From JBCAWW01 sp039024315 (lineage in GTDB: Bacteria > Bacteroidota > Bacteroidia > J057): 64,000 bases of DNA. Position 1 is the stretch's first letter; each line of letters opens with the position of its first letter. Made by a program: the position numbers and the translations under genes. The stretch covers positions 28,993 through 92,992 of the forward strand of contig JBCCQN010000009.1 of the NCBI GenBank assembly GCA_039024315.1, written 5' to 3'. Under the pieces are notes generated by a model that searched no databases, had not been told where the DNA came from, and was given only the letters and a program-made list of their open reading frames with translations. Positions 1 through 8,473 of this stretch are shown here, piece after piece.

Positions 1-1880
1 CTTATAAGGCGCAAAATACAGGTTCTAACTCCCTTAGCCAGAAGGGAGTGAGTATTGCCCCTACTTTAACGGGTGGATATGTCATCTGTACGGAAGCTGG
101 CTACTCCTCCCCCTATCTTATCGTGGTCGGGGCAAATGGCGAGGTCGAAACCAATATAGTAGAAGGCAACGTATTTCTTGATACCAACTTTGATTGTATC
201 CTAGATAGTGCCGAAGCCAACTATTCCGCGATGGTGCTTGAACTGAGCGATCTAAGTACGAATACTCTCTATCATACAGTGCCTGACAGCAACGGCTATT
301 ATCAATTTGAGGTTCAATCAGGTAATTATACCCTTAGTACGCAGACCAATGTGCCTTATTTCAATTGGTTATGTCCCCCAAACCCTCTCATGCTCAGTGG
401 ATTTGATACTATTGCTGTAGATATTCCACTCGAGATCACCAGCTCTTGTCCCTACAATACCGTAAGTGTCAATAGTCCGGCTTTCCCTTTCAATACTTTG
501 AGTCGGATCTATGTTCAGGCCTGTAATACTGGTACGCTTTACTCGGAGAATACGCTAGTAGAAGTAGAGCTCGATTCAGCCTTGAGTTTTTCTAGCGCAA
601 GCCCTAGCCCACTCTCGATTAATGGACAAATACTCACCTTTGACTTGGATACGCTTGACGTACTAGAATGTGTCCAAATCGAAATATATGCTCAACTGGA
701 TACGCTTACTACGCTTGGGGCTACTCATTGTGTCGAAGCCAAAATCTATCCAGACACTGTATGCGGCTTTAGTCCTTGGACGGGCGCTAGTATCACGGCA
801 CAGGCTAGTTGTCAAAACGATAGTGTGATTTTTGAGCTAGGTAATCAGGGATCAGACATGCTGTTGAGCCAAAATTATACAGTCTATGTCGATGATGTCA
901 TTTTTAGCACGGCCCCATTTCAACTCAACAATGGGGAGTCCGCACAAATCAAGCAAGCAGCCTTAGCAGGCTCTACTTATCGGATCGAGGCGATGCAGGA
1001 AGACAATTATCCTTCTTATCTCGGAGATTCTATTGCGATTGCCTTTTTTGAGGGGTGTTCGGCTTTGCCGAACGGTGGGTTTAATGTGGGTTTCATTACC
1101 CAGTTTTATCTGGGCAACTCCAATCCTTCTGAGGCGATTTTCTGTCAGGAAAACGTCTTTGCTTATGATCCCAATGATAAACTAGCCCAGCCCAAAGGCT
1201 ATGGTCCGGGCCACTTGATTTACAACAACACTCCGCTTGATTACACCATTCGGTTTCAAAATACCGGTACTGACACTGCGCGTAGAGTAATCATTCTCGA
1301 TACGCTTTCGCCTTTACTCGACATTAATAGTATTGAGCTAGGTGCAGCCAGCCATCCCTACACTTTTGACATTATCAGAGATAATGTACTACGCTTTACT
1401 TTTAACCCCATTGTCTTACCGGACTCCGGTGCCAACCAAGCAGCCTCTAATGGAAATATTAGCTTCAAAGTGCAGTTAGCAGATAATCTCCCCGACGGAA
1501 CCTTGATTGAAAATAGAGCCGCAATTTACTTTGATTACAATCCGCCAATCATTACCCCCATCGTATTTCATAGCATTGGCTCAGACTTTGTCCCGATCAA
1601 CCTGACTTATAGTGTGGAGCCCATTAGACCGGAGCTGAGTGTAAAAGTATGGCCCAATCCGTTCCGCGAAGCGGTAAATATAAAAATAGAAAACCGGCCC
1701 TACAGCCAATTAAGCATAGAAATCATGGATATCAACGGACGGCTTGTTAAAATAGAAACTGTACAAAATAGTCAAGAAATCGTTGTCCAAGCCCCCCATT
1801 GGCCCGCAGGAATCTACTTCTTTCGCCTCCTAGGAGAAGGAGAAGAACTTGCGAGGGGGAAAATGGTCCTCAAAAATTAA
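1..1880 (+). CDS. T9SS cargo protein, 5' end outside window
   Basis: The frame is open to the first base: codons upstream of the GTG at 48 continue without a stop, so this is the 3' part of a longer gene. The visible part is a secreted, beta-rich protein. It contains a SdrD/Cna-B-like stretch near its start (a 'GNVFLDTNFDC' type opening), then a conserved domain typical of Bacteroidota surface proteins ('AYDPNDK' ... 'YTIRFQNTGTDTA' ... 'ENRAAIYFDYNPPI', about residues 370-510 counted from the GTG). It ends in a type A T9SS sorting domain (VWPNPF, DINGR, PAGIYFFRL, then a KMVLKN tail). The C-terminal signal implies outer-membrane translocation and attachment at the cell surface. A GTTCGGC-TTT-GCCGAAC hairpin (1057-1073) and a GTTCCGC-GAA-GCGG hairpin (1661-1674) lie in frame. 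The exact function is unknown. A strong terminator follows. Confidence 0.9.
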   Translation, partial: YKAQNTGSNSLSQKGVSIAPTLTGGYVICTEAGYSSPYLIVVGANGEVETNIVEGNVFLDTNFDCILDSAEANYSAMVLELSDLSTNTLYHTVPDSNGYYQFEVQSGNYTLSTQTNVPYFNWLCPPNPLMLSGFDTIAVDIPLEITSSCPYNTVSVNSPAFPFNTLSRIYVQACNTGTLYSENTLVEVELDSALSFSSASPSPLSINGQILTFDLDTLDVLECVQIEIYAQLDTLTTLGATHCVEAKIYPDTVCGFSPWTGASITAQASCQNDSVIFELGNQGSDMLLSQNYTVYVDDVIFSTAPFQLNNGESAQIKQAALAGSTYRIEAMQEDNYPSYLGDSIAIAFFEGCSALPNGGFNVGFITQFYLGNSNPSEAIFCQENVFAYDPNDKLAQPKGYGPGHLIYNNTPLDYTIRFQNTGTDTARRVIILDTLSPLLDINSIELGAASHPYTFDIIRDNVLRFTFNPIVLPDSGANQAASNGNISFKVQLADNLPDGTLIENRAAIYFDYNPPIITPIVFHSIGSDFVPINLTYSVEPIRPELSVKVWPNPFREAVNIKIENRPYSQLSIEIMDINGRLVKIETVQNSQEIVVQAPHWPAGIYFFRLLGEGEELARGKMVLKN

Positions 1881-1904
1881 ATTTTCTCATTATTGTCACA
1901 AGCG

Positions 1905-1934
1905 AAAGGGTCGCACTTTATGCGACCCTTTTTT
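1905..1934 (+). terminator. Rho-independent terminator
   Basis: An 11-bp stem (AAAGGGTCGCA with TGCGACCCTTT) around a 5-nt loop is followed by a T run. It lies 25 nt after the stop of the T9SS protein and before the convergent porX end. Confidence 0.9.
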
Positions 1935-1952
1935 CTGTTATATCGATCGATC

Positions 1953-3524
1953 TTATTTAAACTTAGGGTTTAACTCAATTATGGGTACAATCATTTCCTC
2001 CAAGCTGATCCCCCCGTGCTGGAAGGTATCCCTATAATAATTGACGTAATAATTGTAATTGTTGGGATAGGCAAAAAAGTAATCCTCCATCGTAAAGACG
2101 TAAGTAGAACTCACATTAGACTTAGGCAAGAAGGCATCTTCTGGCTTATAGATGGTGAATACGTTTTTAGACTTTTCGTCGTAATTCAAATTTTTCCCTT
2201 GCTTGTAACGCAAATTAGTCGTGGTATTTCTATCCCCGATAATCCTTATAGGACGCTTGACCCTAACGGTACCATGATCAGTCGTTAAGATCACTTTGAC
2301 GTTACGCTGAGATAGCGTCTTGAGCACACGTAATAAAGGCGAAAATTCTAACCATGAACGCGAGATAGACCGATAAGCCGCTTCATTGGGAGCAAGCTCA
2401 CGGATAATGTTCATCTCGGTGCGTGAATGCGACAGTAGGTCGATAAAGTTATAGACGATGACGTTGAGATCGTTGTGCATCAGATTGAGGACGTTATCCG
2501 CTAGGTTCTTACCATGTTCATTGGTGATAACCTTGTGATAACTATGCTTGATGTTAAGCCTCGCTCTTTTGATATGCTCTGCGAGCAACTCCGCCTCAAA
2601 TTGGTTTTTACCGCCTTCTTCCTCATCATTGAGCCAATATTTGGGATATCGCCTCGAGATCTCCAGTGGCATTAGGCCAGAGAAGATGGCGTTGCGCGCG
2701 TATTGAGTGGCCGTAGGCAAAATACCATAGTAGGCGTCCTCATTATCGATGTAAAAGAAGTCCGATATGATAGCTTCAAATTCTTTCCATTGGTCGTAGC
2801 GCAAACAGTCCACCAGAATAAAGAAAACGCTTTCGTAGCCATCATCTAAGTGGCGGAAGGTAGTCTGTGAAAGCACATCTGGCGACAACATAGGGCGCTG
2901 CGACATATCTTTGGTATGTAGCCAGTCAACATAGTTTCTGGCTACGAATCGCCCGTAATTGTTATTGGCTTCTGAGAGCTGATTGGCGAGGACTTCTTCC
3001 ATGCTTTTGTCCTCATTCTCACCCATTTTCCCTTCCCAATAGATCAACTTCTTGTAGATATCGATCCAATCTCGATGATCGTTATCTTCAAAAAATTGCA
3101 TGGCGATATTTCGAAAATCCTGCTGGTAGTCTGAGTTGACCTTTGCAGTAACCAGTTTTTTATTTTCAAGGACCTTTTTACAGGCCAACAAAATTTGGGT
3201 GGGCTTGACAGGCTTGATCAAATAATCCGTAATCTGGGCCCCGATCGCACTTTCCATGATGTGCTCTTCCTCAGATTTAGTAATCATGATCACCGGCTGA
3301 TTAGGCTTGAACTGCTGTATTTCAGACAAGACCGTAAGCCCATCCATTCCTGGCATTTGCTCATCTAGGAAGACGATGTCAAAACTTTCTGTTTTGAGTA
3401 ATTCTAGTGCATCTAAACCATTGCTGACAGAGGAAACATCAAACTTTTTCTCGCGCAGGAACATCATGTGCGCTTTGAGCAAATCGATTTCATCATCAAC
3501 CCACAGGATTTTTGGATTTTGCAT
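1953..3524 (-). CDS. porX: PorX, response regulator with PglZ domain (T9SS regulator)
   Basis: The 523-residue protein has an N-terminal receiver domain (acidic pair D10-D11, phospho-acceptor D54 in IVFLDEQMPG, K103-region DYLIKPVKP). A linker follows, then a C-terminal PglZ/alkaline-phosphatase-fold domain (about 200-520) with the 'GILPTATQYARNAIFSG' segment carrying the family's catalytic Thr, and metal-ligand motifs including TTDHG and the 'QHGGISLEEMIVP' segment. PorX of Porphyromonas and Flavobacterium controls expression or assembly of the type IX secretion system; published work gives the PglZ part phosphodiesterase activity on oligonucleotides. Length and architecture match the family. 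The partner kinase PorY is not in this window. Convergent with the T9SS cargo gene, separated by its terminator. Confidence 0.95.
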   Translation of the reverse strand: MQNPKILWVDDEIDLLKAHMMFLREKKFDVSSVSNGLDALELLKTESFDIVFLDEQMPGMDGLTVLSEIQQFKPNQPVIMITKSEEEHIMESAIGAQITDYLIKPVKPTQILLACKKVLENKKLVTAKVNSDYQQDFRNIAMQFFEDNDHRDWIDIYKKLIYWEGKMGENEDKSMEEVLANQLSEANNNYGRFVARNYVDWLHTKDMSQRPMLSPDVLSQTTFRHLDDGYESVFFILVDCLRYDQWKEFEAIISDFFYIDNEDAYYGILPTATQYARNAIFSGLMPLEISRRYPKYWLNDEEEGGKNQFEAELLAEHIKRARLNIKHSYHKVITNEHGKNLADNVLNLMHNDLNVIVYNFIDLLSHSRTEMNIIRELAPNEAAYRSISRSWLEFSPLLRVLKTLSQRNVKVILTTDHGTVRVKRPIRIIGDRNTTTNLRYKQGKNLNYDEKSKNVFTIYKPEDAFLPKSNVSSTYVFTMEDYFFAYPNNYNYYVNYYRDTFQHGGISLEEMIVPIIELNPKFK

Positions 3525-3638
3525 ATGTTCTTTCTACAGATCGTGAAATAATAAAAGAGTAGCGGTTTTTCGATGCGCAAAAATAATTAGTGGGTTAAGT
3601 TAAGATATACGGGAAGGATCTCTACAACGTTTTGTCAA

Positions 3639-4901
3639 TTATCCCAACACGATCTCTTGATGCTCCGAAGTCATGCCGGCATTGGAAAGCGAGCATTTAT
3701 AAACCCCTTGGGGGAGGCCATCTAGATCCATCTTTACCCTACGAGAAGTTCCCGAAATAATTTGATCCCGCACAGGCGTACCGCTGTGATTATGGAGCGT
3801 AAACTTGGCGGGTTTGGTCCGAATAGGTATGTTGACCTGAGCGAGCAATTCATGTTTTTTGGCATTGTATTGCAATTGGGTAATTCCGGGTGCTACAGTG
3901 CCTTTACTAGTTCTAAACATAAAATACCTAGCCAGGTAGATCAAGACAGCCAAGCCAATTATGATCGGAATCGCTAAATATATCCAATCGGAATCTGCTT
4001 TATCAGAAGCGCCGCCATCTACATCTTCCATGGGTACTAGCGATACTGCCTTATCACTGCTAGTTTCAGCTAAGGGGCCATCATTGTACAAATTAGGCGC
4101 AAAAAGTTCTATCGCTCTCGTTGCATCCATAGGTAGGGTAGAAACAAAAGAAATTTGGGTGGAGGCGATTGGGAGAGAGCGCCACTCGCTAGATTCTATA
4201 TCTCCATTCATCAAAAGGGCCAAATCTTCATACAAGCCACCACTAGTCCAACTGAAGTAGGCCCAATCTTCTTTATAGCCAGGGGCGAGTACGTAAACGG
4301 GAAGTTCTATTTCCCGAAATATATCTCCAGGACTCCGTTCACTATAACCACTACTAATGATAAAAATTGCCTTATTACCGGCATAAGGATTTAGGGCCTC
4401 TATGCCAGCTTTCATCGCTTGTGGCAAGGCTTGGCCAGGTGCTTCTTCGCTACCATTGAGAATCATTTTAAGCACCTCGAAATTGTCGGTCAAATCAGTA
4501 TTCATATCTACTGATTCGGCAAACCCAATTAGAGCTAGAGAATCTTGCTCAGCATTGAAGCCATCAATCAGCTTACTAATGGATCTTTTGACACTTTTCC
4601 AATTAAAAGGGGTTCCAGCCCAACCGCTTGAATGATCAAATATCAGCACTGCATTAATGCCTTCATCTCTACTATTGCGCTGCCATTTGGTAATATTCTT
4701 TTTTTGCCCATTTTCTAGCACATACCATTGTTCTACTTGGTTGCTATTGGGATCAGGCAAAGCACGATTGACTTCTATAACCATCTGCCCCACTTCGCTG
4801 GACACGATATCCAAAGAAATTGGATTGGCAGCATAGGAGTTGAAAGCGAAGCAGATAAGAGCAGAAAGAATCGTAAGACTTAAAGGGTTATTGATCTGCA
4901 T
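3639..4901 (-). CDS. vWA-domain membrane protein
   Basis: The frame can be extended to 4976, but the ATG at 4901 is chosen because it directly begins a good signal peptide (hydrophobic run ending SYA-ANP), giving 420 residues. A von Willebrand A-type domain follows (about 75-215; 'VLIFDHSSG' in the MIDAS position, 'IGFAE', 'IFIISSG'). The MIDAS motif is DxSSG rather than DxSxS, so metal binding may be altered. One transmembrane helix (about 305-327, 'WIYLAIPIIIGLAVLIYLA') puts the vWA part outside the inner membrane. The last 90 residues form a beta-rich tail ('GVYKCSLSNAGM') that resembles a sorting-domain fold but sits on the cytoplasmic side in this topology. No partner genes are visible; function unknown. 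Confidence 0.8.
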   Translation of the reverse strand: MQINNPLSLTILSALICFAFNSYAANPISLDIVSSEVGQMVIEVNRALPDPNSNQVEQWYVLENGQKKNITKWQRNSRDEGINAVLIFDHSSGWAGTPFNWKSVKRSISKLIDGFNAEQDSLALIGFAESVDMNTDLTDNFEVLKMILNGSEEAPGQALPQAMKAGIEALNPYAGNKAIFIISSGYSERSPGDIFREIELPVYVLAPGYKEDWAYFSWTSGGLYEDLALLMNGDIESSEWRSLPIASTQISFVSTLPMDATRAIELFAPNLYNDGPLAETSSDKAVSLVPMEDVDGGASDKADSDWIYLAIPIIIGLAVLIYLARYFMFRTSKGTVAPGITQLQYNAKKHELLAQVNIPIRTKPAKFTLHNHSGTPVRDQIISGTSRRVKMDLDGLPQGVYKCSLSNAGMTSEHQEIVLG

Positions 4902-4978
4902 TAGGTTGATTATTCTCTGATCTTCAACGAGTAAAGTACAATTATTTTTTAATTTAGACCGCAAAAGCCTCCCCATCC

Positions 4979-6217
4979 TTGAAAAAGAATCTTAAAAGTC
5001 CCAAAATCATCAATGACCCTGTTCACGGCTTCGTTGAGATCCCGCGTGGAACCCTACTCAAACTCATTGATGAGCCTGCCTTCCAAAGGTTAAGGAGGAT
5101 CAAACAACTAGGGATGAGCACCCTAGTATATCCTGGAGCCGTCCACACTCGTTTTAATCATGCCTTGGGAGCGATGCACCTCATGCGCCAAGCCTTGGAC
5201 ACCCTCAGGCGGAAGAAGGTAGAAATCTCAAAAAGAGAATACCGTGCAGCCCTCATCGCCATCCTCATGCATGACATTGGCCATGGCCCTTTTTCTCATG
5301 CCTTAGAGTACGCGATTATCCCCAATTTGCATCATGAACAAATGAGTCTTGCTCTCATGCAATATCTCAACCGCAAATATCGTGGCAAACTTGATTTGGC
5401 GATTGACATTTTTGAAGGCAATTACGAAAGAGGCTTCTTTCATCAATTAGTTTCGGGTCAATTGGATATGGACAGAATGGATTATTTGATCCGAGATTCC
5501 TTTTTTACTGGGGTGGTAGAAGGTGTGGTGGGGATCGATCGCATCATCAAAATCCTCAATGTCTATCAAGACCAATTGGTTTGTGAGGACAAAGGCATCT
5601 ACTCTCTCGAAAAGTTTGTAGTAGCGCGTCGTTTGATGTATTGGCAGGTGTACCTGCATAAAGCGGCCATGTCAGCCGAAAGTACCATCGTCAATATCTT
5701 GAAAAGGGTTAGGTATTTGTTGGATTCGGGCGAAAAAGTTTGGCTAGATGACAACTTGGCTTATTTCTTTGAAAATGACATTTCAGCAGATGACATCAAC
5801 GATGAGGTAATCGAACGCTTTATCAGACTCGATGATGGAGATATCGAATTTGCCTTAAAAAAATGGCAGTTCGCCAAGGATAAGGTCCTTGCCGATCTTT
5901 GCCAACGAATCGCCAGTCGCCGTCTACTCAAGTTGAGTATTAAAGAAGAAGCGTTCTCCGAGGAGATCATACACCAAAAACGCCTCGCCTGGAGTAAAAA
6001 GGCCAAAATCAGTATCGAGGATGCTGCCTATTTCGTATTCGCTGGCGAAGTGTCCAATCAACCTTATTTCGAGAACAGCCAAAAACCAATCATGATTTGG
6101 TACAAAAACGGTAAGCTCAAAGACCTCAGTACCGCCTCAGATATGCAAAACATCCACGCACTATCTGAGCCCGTCATAAAATACTACCTTTGCCAGCCTG
6201 GCGAATTGACTGACTAA
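4979..6217 (+). CDS. HD superfamily phosphohydrolase (YwfO/COG1078-like)
   Basis: 412 residues. Metal-binding HD motifs are clear: H61 in TRFNHALGAMHL, H98-D99 in LMHDIGHGPFSHALE, and the later Asp in LDMDRMDYLIRDS. The opening 'INDPVHGFVEIP' and 'AFQRLRRIKQLG' are typical of the dNTPase-like COG1078 family, so the likely reaction is hydrolysis of a nucleotide triphosphate; the true substrate is not known. The start is TTG at 4979: the frame is closed by TAG at 4955 and there is no ATG before the conserved region. The start lies 78 bp from the divergent vWA gene's chosen start. The stop is followed after 7 nt by the TauE/SafE permease, so the two are probably co-transcribed. Confidence 0.88.
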   Translation: MKKNLKSPKIINDPVHGFVEIPRGTLLKLIDEPAFQRLRRIKQLGMSTLVYPGAVHTRFNHALGAMHLMRQALDTLRRKKVEISKREYRAALIAILMHDIGHGPFSHALEYAIIPNLHHEQMSLALMQYLNRKYRGKLDLAIDIFEGNYERGFFHQLVSGQLDMDRMDYLIRDSFFTGVVEGVVGIDRIIKILNVYQDQLVCEDKGIYSLEKFVVARRLMYWQVYLHKAAMSAESTIVNILKRVRYLLDSGEKVWLDDNLAYFFENDISADDINDEVIERFIRLDDGDIEFALKKWQFAKDKVLADLCQRIASRRLLKLSIKEEAFSEEIIHQKRLAWSKKAKISIEDAAYFVFAGEVSNQPYFENSQKPIMIWYKNGKLKDLSTASDMQNIHALSEPVIKYYLCQPGELTD

Positions 6218-6224
6218 GCGTTCT

Positions 6225-6983
6225 ATGCTCGACCTGCTGGCTCAATATGAATTAAGTACCACCCAATGGCTATTGCTTGCGGTGTGTGGCACCATCGTAG
6301 GCATGTCCAAAACGGGCGTTGCTGGCGTTTACAATATTACCCTCCCTATTTTAGCGATCATCTTTGGCGGGAAAGACTCAACAGGCATATTGCTTCCGAT
6401 TTTGTTGATGGCCGATGTCTTTGGCGTGGCCTACTACAATCGTGCGGCAAACTGGTCCTACATTTGGAAGATCTTTCCTTGGGCTTTTGCGGGGGTCATT
6501 TTAGGTACCTGGGTGGGAGATAGCATTTCTGATCAGTGGTTCAATCGCCTATTGGCGATTGTGATTCTCTTGGGGATTGGCATCATGCTATTTATGGAGT
6601 TTCGCAAAAATAAAAATGTACCCGACCATTGGTGGTTTGCAGGTTTGATGGGGCTTTTGGCGGGCTTTACCACTATGGTCGGCAATGCGGCAGGACCGAT
6701 CATGGCGGTTTATCTATTGGCGATGAGGTTGCCTAAAAATGCTTACATAGGTACTCAAGCTTGGTTTTTTATGTTGATCAATCTTAGCAAACTGCCTTTC
6801 CATGTCTTTGTCTGGGATACCATTTCCCCCAGCAGTTTAGTGCTGGACTTGAGCCTTTTGCCGGCTATAGGCCTAGGCGCTATTATCGGTATTTGGATCA
6901 TCAAACACATTAGCGATTCTGTTTATCGTAAATTTATCATCATTGTGACCATTCTTTCGACATTCCTACTTTTCTTCAAATAG
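6225..6983 (+). CDS. Sulfite exporter TauE/SafE family permease
   Basis: A 252-residue polytopic membrane protein with about eight hydrophobic helices in the usual two-half TauE/SafE pattern: 'VGMSKTGVAGV' in the first half and 'AGFTTMVGNAAGPIMAVYLL' in the second, both family signatures. Members move small organic or inorganic sulfur anions or other anions across the inner membrane; the substrate cannot be told here. It lies 7 nt downstream of the HD phosphohydrolase, so it is probably in the same operon. An AAGCGTTC octamer (6216-6223) bridges the two genes but does not form the hairpin seen elsewhere. Confidence 0.9.
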   Translation: MLDLLAQYELSTTQWLLLAVCGTIVGMSKTGVAGVYNITLPILAIIFGGKDSTGILLPILLMADVFGVAYYNRAANWSYIWKIFPWAFAGVILGTWVGDSISDQWFNRLLAIVILLGIGIMLFMEFRKNKNVPDHWWFAGLMGLLAGFTTMVGNAAGPIMAVYLLAMRLPKNAYIGTQAWFFMLINLSKLPFHVFVWDTISPSSLVLDLSLLPAIGLGAIIGIWIIKHISDSVYRKFIIIVTILSTFLLFFK

Positions 6984-7031
6984 AATATTTCCCGTTTCCG
7001 CAGCAAAATCAACCATTCGGGTAGGCTTGTT

Positions 7032-7061
7032 TTTGCCTTCTGCTTGACAATTCTATTTTCG
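7032..7061 (+). promoter_or_regulatory. Putative Bacteroidota promoter, possibly leaderless
   Basis: TTTG (7032-7035), an 18-nt spacer and TATTTTCG (7054-7061, one mismatch to TAnnTTTG). The ATG of the next gene starts 4 nt later, so transcription would begin at or very near the start codon. Confidence 0.4.
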
Positions 7062-7065
7062 GATA

Positions 7066-7464
7066 ATGAAACAACTTTATCCGCGCATTTGCCTTTTGCT
7101 CATCATGCCCCTGTGGATTAGTTGCCAAGGACCCAAAGCGCAAATCCAAGCCAACACCTGGGTACTCTTTGAGCATGTTTACATCAACACCTCCCAACAA
7201 GAATATATAAAGGACACCTTTACCCTTTCTGAACGAAAACTAGTACTCTCATTTGGGGACACCTCTGTCAATTGGGTAGAAGATAACCGCCCCATGCATG
7301 GTGAATATCGAGTACTAGAAACAGGCTATCTGCATATGTTGGGCCATGATTTCAGGATCAATCGACTAGGCGAGCGTATCATGGTGCTCGAAAAAGAAGA
7401 CGAAAAAAGTCTCAGTCAATACTTTTTTGCCCCTGATGACTGCATGTGCTGGGAAGAAATGTAA
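7066..7464 (+). CDS. Small lipoprotein of unknown function
   Basis: 132 residues. It starts with a lipoprotein signal peptide (hydrophobic core, then WISC, with Cys20 as the lipidation site). The mature part is about 110 residues, probably beta-rich: 'GEYRVLETGYLHMLGHDFRINRLGERIMVLEKED' reads like the lipocalin-like or DUF4488-type small beta proteins of Bacteroidota, but I cannot assign a family. A Cys-Met-Cys near the C-terminus is notable. The gene is convergent with the hydrolase gene, with only 5 nt between stops and no terminator between them. Confidence 0.75.
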   Translation: MKQLYPRICLLLIMPLWISCQGPKAQIQANTWVLFEHVYINTSQQEYIKDTFTLSERKLVLSFGDTSVNWVEDNRPMHGEYRVLETGYLHMLGHDFRINRLGERIMVLEKEDEKSLSQYFFAPDDCMCWEEM

Positions 7465-7469
7465 AGGGG

Positions 7470-8393
7470 CTATTTATCCTTCATAAATTGTCGCACCACA
7501 CGATCAAACTGCTTCGGCGCTTCGATAAAACTAAAGTGCCCACAATAAGGCAAAACCGCTAACTCGGCTTCCGGCATTACCTCTACCAACTGCTTAATCG
7601 CCAGCTCCGGAGTAGGATCAAAGTCCCCATGAATAAATAAACTAGGAACCTCCAAACCCGCTAAATCTTCCACCAAATTATAGTCGCTTAGATCGCGGTA
7701 TAGGGGATAGAGCCGGCGTTGCCGAACGTTATACTTTGTCGGTACATAAATGCGCATCGAGTCTAAGTATTGTGGATAATAAAAACCATATTTATAACTC
7801 AGCCGCTGGATATAATAATAGGCATTGGGATCCCCTGCCTTGTATTCATCCGACCGATACCAATCTCTCAATAATTCAGCATCCTCATCGTTCCGTCTCC
7901 TCAAAAAGATGCTATCAGCCAAGCCTTCAAAATTACGATTAGGAGCAATAGAGTTGACAAAAATCAACGAATTAAGATTTTCAGGATAGGTTTTGGCGTA
8001 CCACATCGCCAATAAACTTCCCCACGAATGCCCCATTAGATTTAGTTTTTCAAGGCCAAACTGCTCTCTCAAAAACTCCAAATCCTCTACTAGCTGATCC
8101 ATTTTTAGCCCCATGCTATCTCCCTCCAAAGAAGAATGTCCGGCATAACGCTGGTCGTAAAAAATCAGTTGGAAATTTTGGGCGAGGCCTTCAAGATGTG
8201 GCAAAAAATAATCGTGGCTCAGTCCCGGCCCTCCGTGCAAGACCACAATAGGTTTACCACGGCCTATTTTCTTGTAATACAATTCAGTATCAAACACCTT
8301 CACCATGCCTGAAGGAGGGTCAGCAGGTATATTTTTTTCAAGACAAGCCGTCAATACAAGAGACAGCAATATGGCAAGCCAATGTAGTTTCAT
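7470..8393 (-). CDS. Alpha/beta hydrolase lipoprotein (proline iminopeptidase-like)
   Basis: The ATG at 8393 is preferred over a TTG two codons upstream. 307 residues. The N-terminus is a lipoprotein signal (LVLTAC), which anchors the enzyme to a membrane. The fold is a classic alpha/beta hydrolase: oxyanion motif HGGPG, then YDQRYAGHS, nucleophile elbow GHSWG with the catalytic Ser, an acid in 'FIHGDFDPT', and the catalytic His in 'YCGHFSFIEAP'. HGGPG and GHSWG together are typical of the S33/proline iminopeptidase branch, but the enzyme could equally be an esterase or lactonase. Divergent from the GH113-like gene. A CGGC-GTT-GCCG hairpin with GAACG head (7714-7728) lies inside the gene. Confidence 0.88.
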   Translation of the reverse strand: MKLHWLAILLSLVLTACLEKNIPADPPSGMVKVFDTELYYKKIGRGKPIVVLHGGPGLSHDYFLPHLEGLAQNFQLIFYDQRYAGHSSLEGDSMGLKMDQLVEDLEFLREQFGLEKLNLMGHSWGSLLAMWYAKTYPENLNSLIFVNSIAPNRNFEGLADSIFLRRRNDEDAELLRDWYRSDEYKAGDPNAYYYIQRLSYKYGFYYPQYLDSMRIYVPTKYNVRQRRLYPLYRDLSDYNLVEDLAGLEVPSLFIHGDFDPTPELAIKQLVEVMPEAELAVLPYCGHFSFIEAPKQFDRVVRQFMKDK

Positions 8394-8473
8394 GGTCAAT
8401 TAGATTGCGTTTTTGGCAGGAATCCCGTTGTACAAAACTTGTTAATCTTCCCAAAATCGCCAAACTTGTGTAT

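Noticed and set aside
4899..4979. Divergent start codons close together (ATG at 4976 on minus, TTG at 4979 on plus)
   Set aside because: The ATG at 4901 better starts the vWA gene because it directly opens a signal peptide, so the genes need not share start-site DNA.
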